Of a stretch of 13,358 bases of DNA, positions 13,348 to 13,358 are shown one piece after another; within the stretch, counting starts at the first letter, position 1; each line of letters begins with the position of its first letter. The notes beneath the pieces are model-generated. The model ran no database searches and had not been told where the DNA came from. It was given only the letters and a program-made list of their open reading frames with translations. This DNA comes from Gallionella sp. UBA4737 (GTDB lineage Bacteria > Pseudomonadota > Gammaproteobacteria > Burkholderiales > Gallionellaceae). The translations under genes and the position numbers were made by a program. Location of the stretch: contig DHIV01000115.1 of the NCBI GenBank assembly GCA_002403995.1, positions 1-13,358 of the forward strand, written 5' to 3'.

Positions 13348-13358
13348 ATGAGTAATCC
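13348..13358 (+). CDS. First codons of a downstream gene (partial)
   Basis: ATG 13348 followed by AGT AAT CC gives M-S-N-P before the window ends. A purine-rich AAGGGGGAA lies about 7-15 bases upstream, a reasonable ribosome binding site. It is the likely third gene of the tadA-ykuD unit. Four residues are too few to name it; a cell-wall recycling gene such as nagZ would fit the neighbourhood, but that is a guess. Confidence 0.5.

Noticed and set aside
13348..13358. Naming the last gene nagZ
   Set aside because: Only four residues are visible, too few to identify a family.

Overview
The window looks like chromosomal DNA of a Gram-negative betaproteobacterium, most likely in or near the Nitrosomonadales (Gallionella/Sideroxydans-like). 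I infer this from the protein sequences, the moderately high GC and the gene order yciB-yciI-bolA-ppiC; no marker gene settles it. Nearly all of the window is coding. There are no tRNA or rRNA genes, no CRISPR array and no insertion sequence.

Layout. Bases 1-105 are the tail of an unidentified gene. Bases 256-753 hold an AT-rich minus-strand unit with a promoter, up to four tiny ORFs (21, 32, 17 and 49 codons of protein, two of them clear small membrane proteins) and a strong terminator. Next come a divergent pair: a minus-strand lipoprotein of unknown role and a plus-strand secreted Sel1-repeat protein. Then follow a membrane protein with an HEAGH zinc-protease motif whose C-terminal end is cut off by a frameshift at a run of six G, a small lipoprotein with its own promoter, and a djlA-histidine phosphatase pair. 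The phosphatase runs tail-to-tail into two tandem OmpA-domain paralogues on the minus strand. The upstream paralogue has lost its start and signal peptide.

From 7757 to 12229 the minus strand carries housekeeping genes: bcp (peroxiredoxin), a PIN-PhoH ATPase, msrB (methionine sulfoxide repair), yciB (inner membrane, envelope), a YciI-like protein, bolA, and a periplasmic parvulin-type prolyl isomerase that ends at a terminator. bcp-phoH and yciB-yciI-bolA-ppiC are tightly packed, with 4-base overlaps or short gaps, so they are probably operons. From 12356 the plus strand has tadA (tRNA A34 deaminase) overlapped by an L,D-transpeptidase-fold gene, and the first codons of a further gene at the right edge.

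Common themes are the envelope (OmpA-domain proteins, lipoproteins, YciB, DjlA, prolyl isomerase, YkuD fold) and thiol/oxidative repair (MsrB, Bcp, perhaps BolA). The least explained parts are the micro-ORF unit at the left, the frameshifted HEAGH membrane protein with palindromes after it, and the decayed OmpA duplicate.
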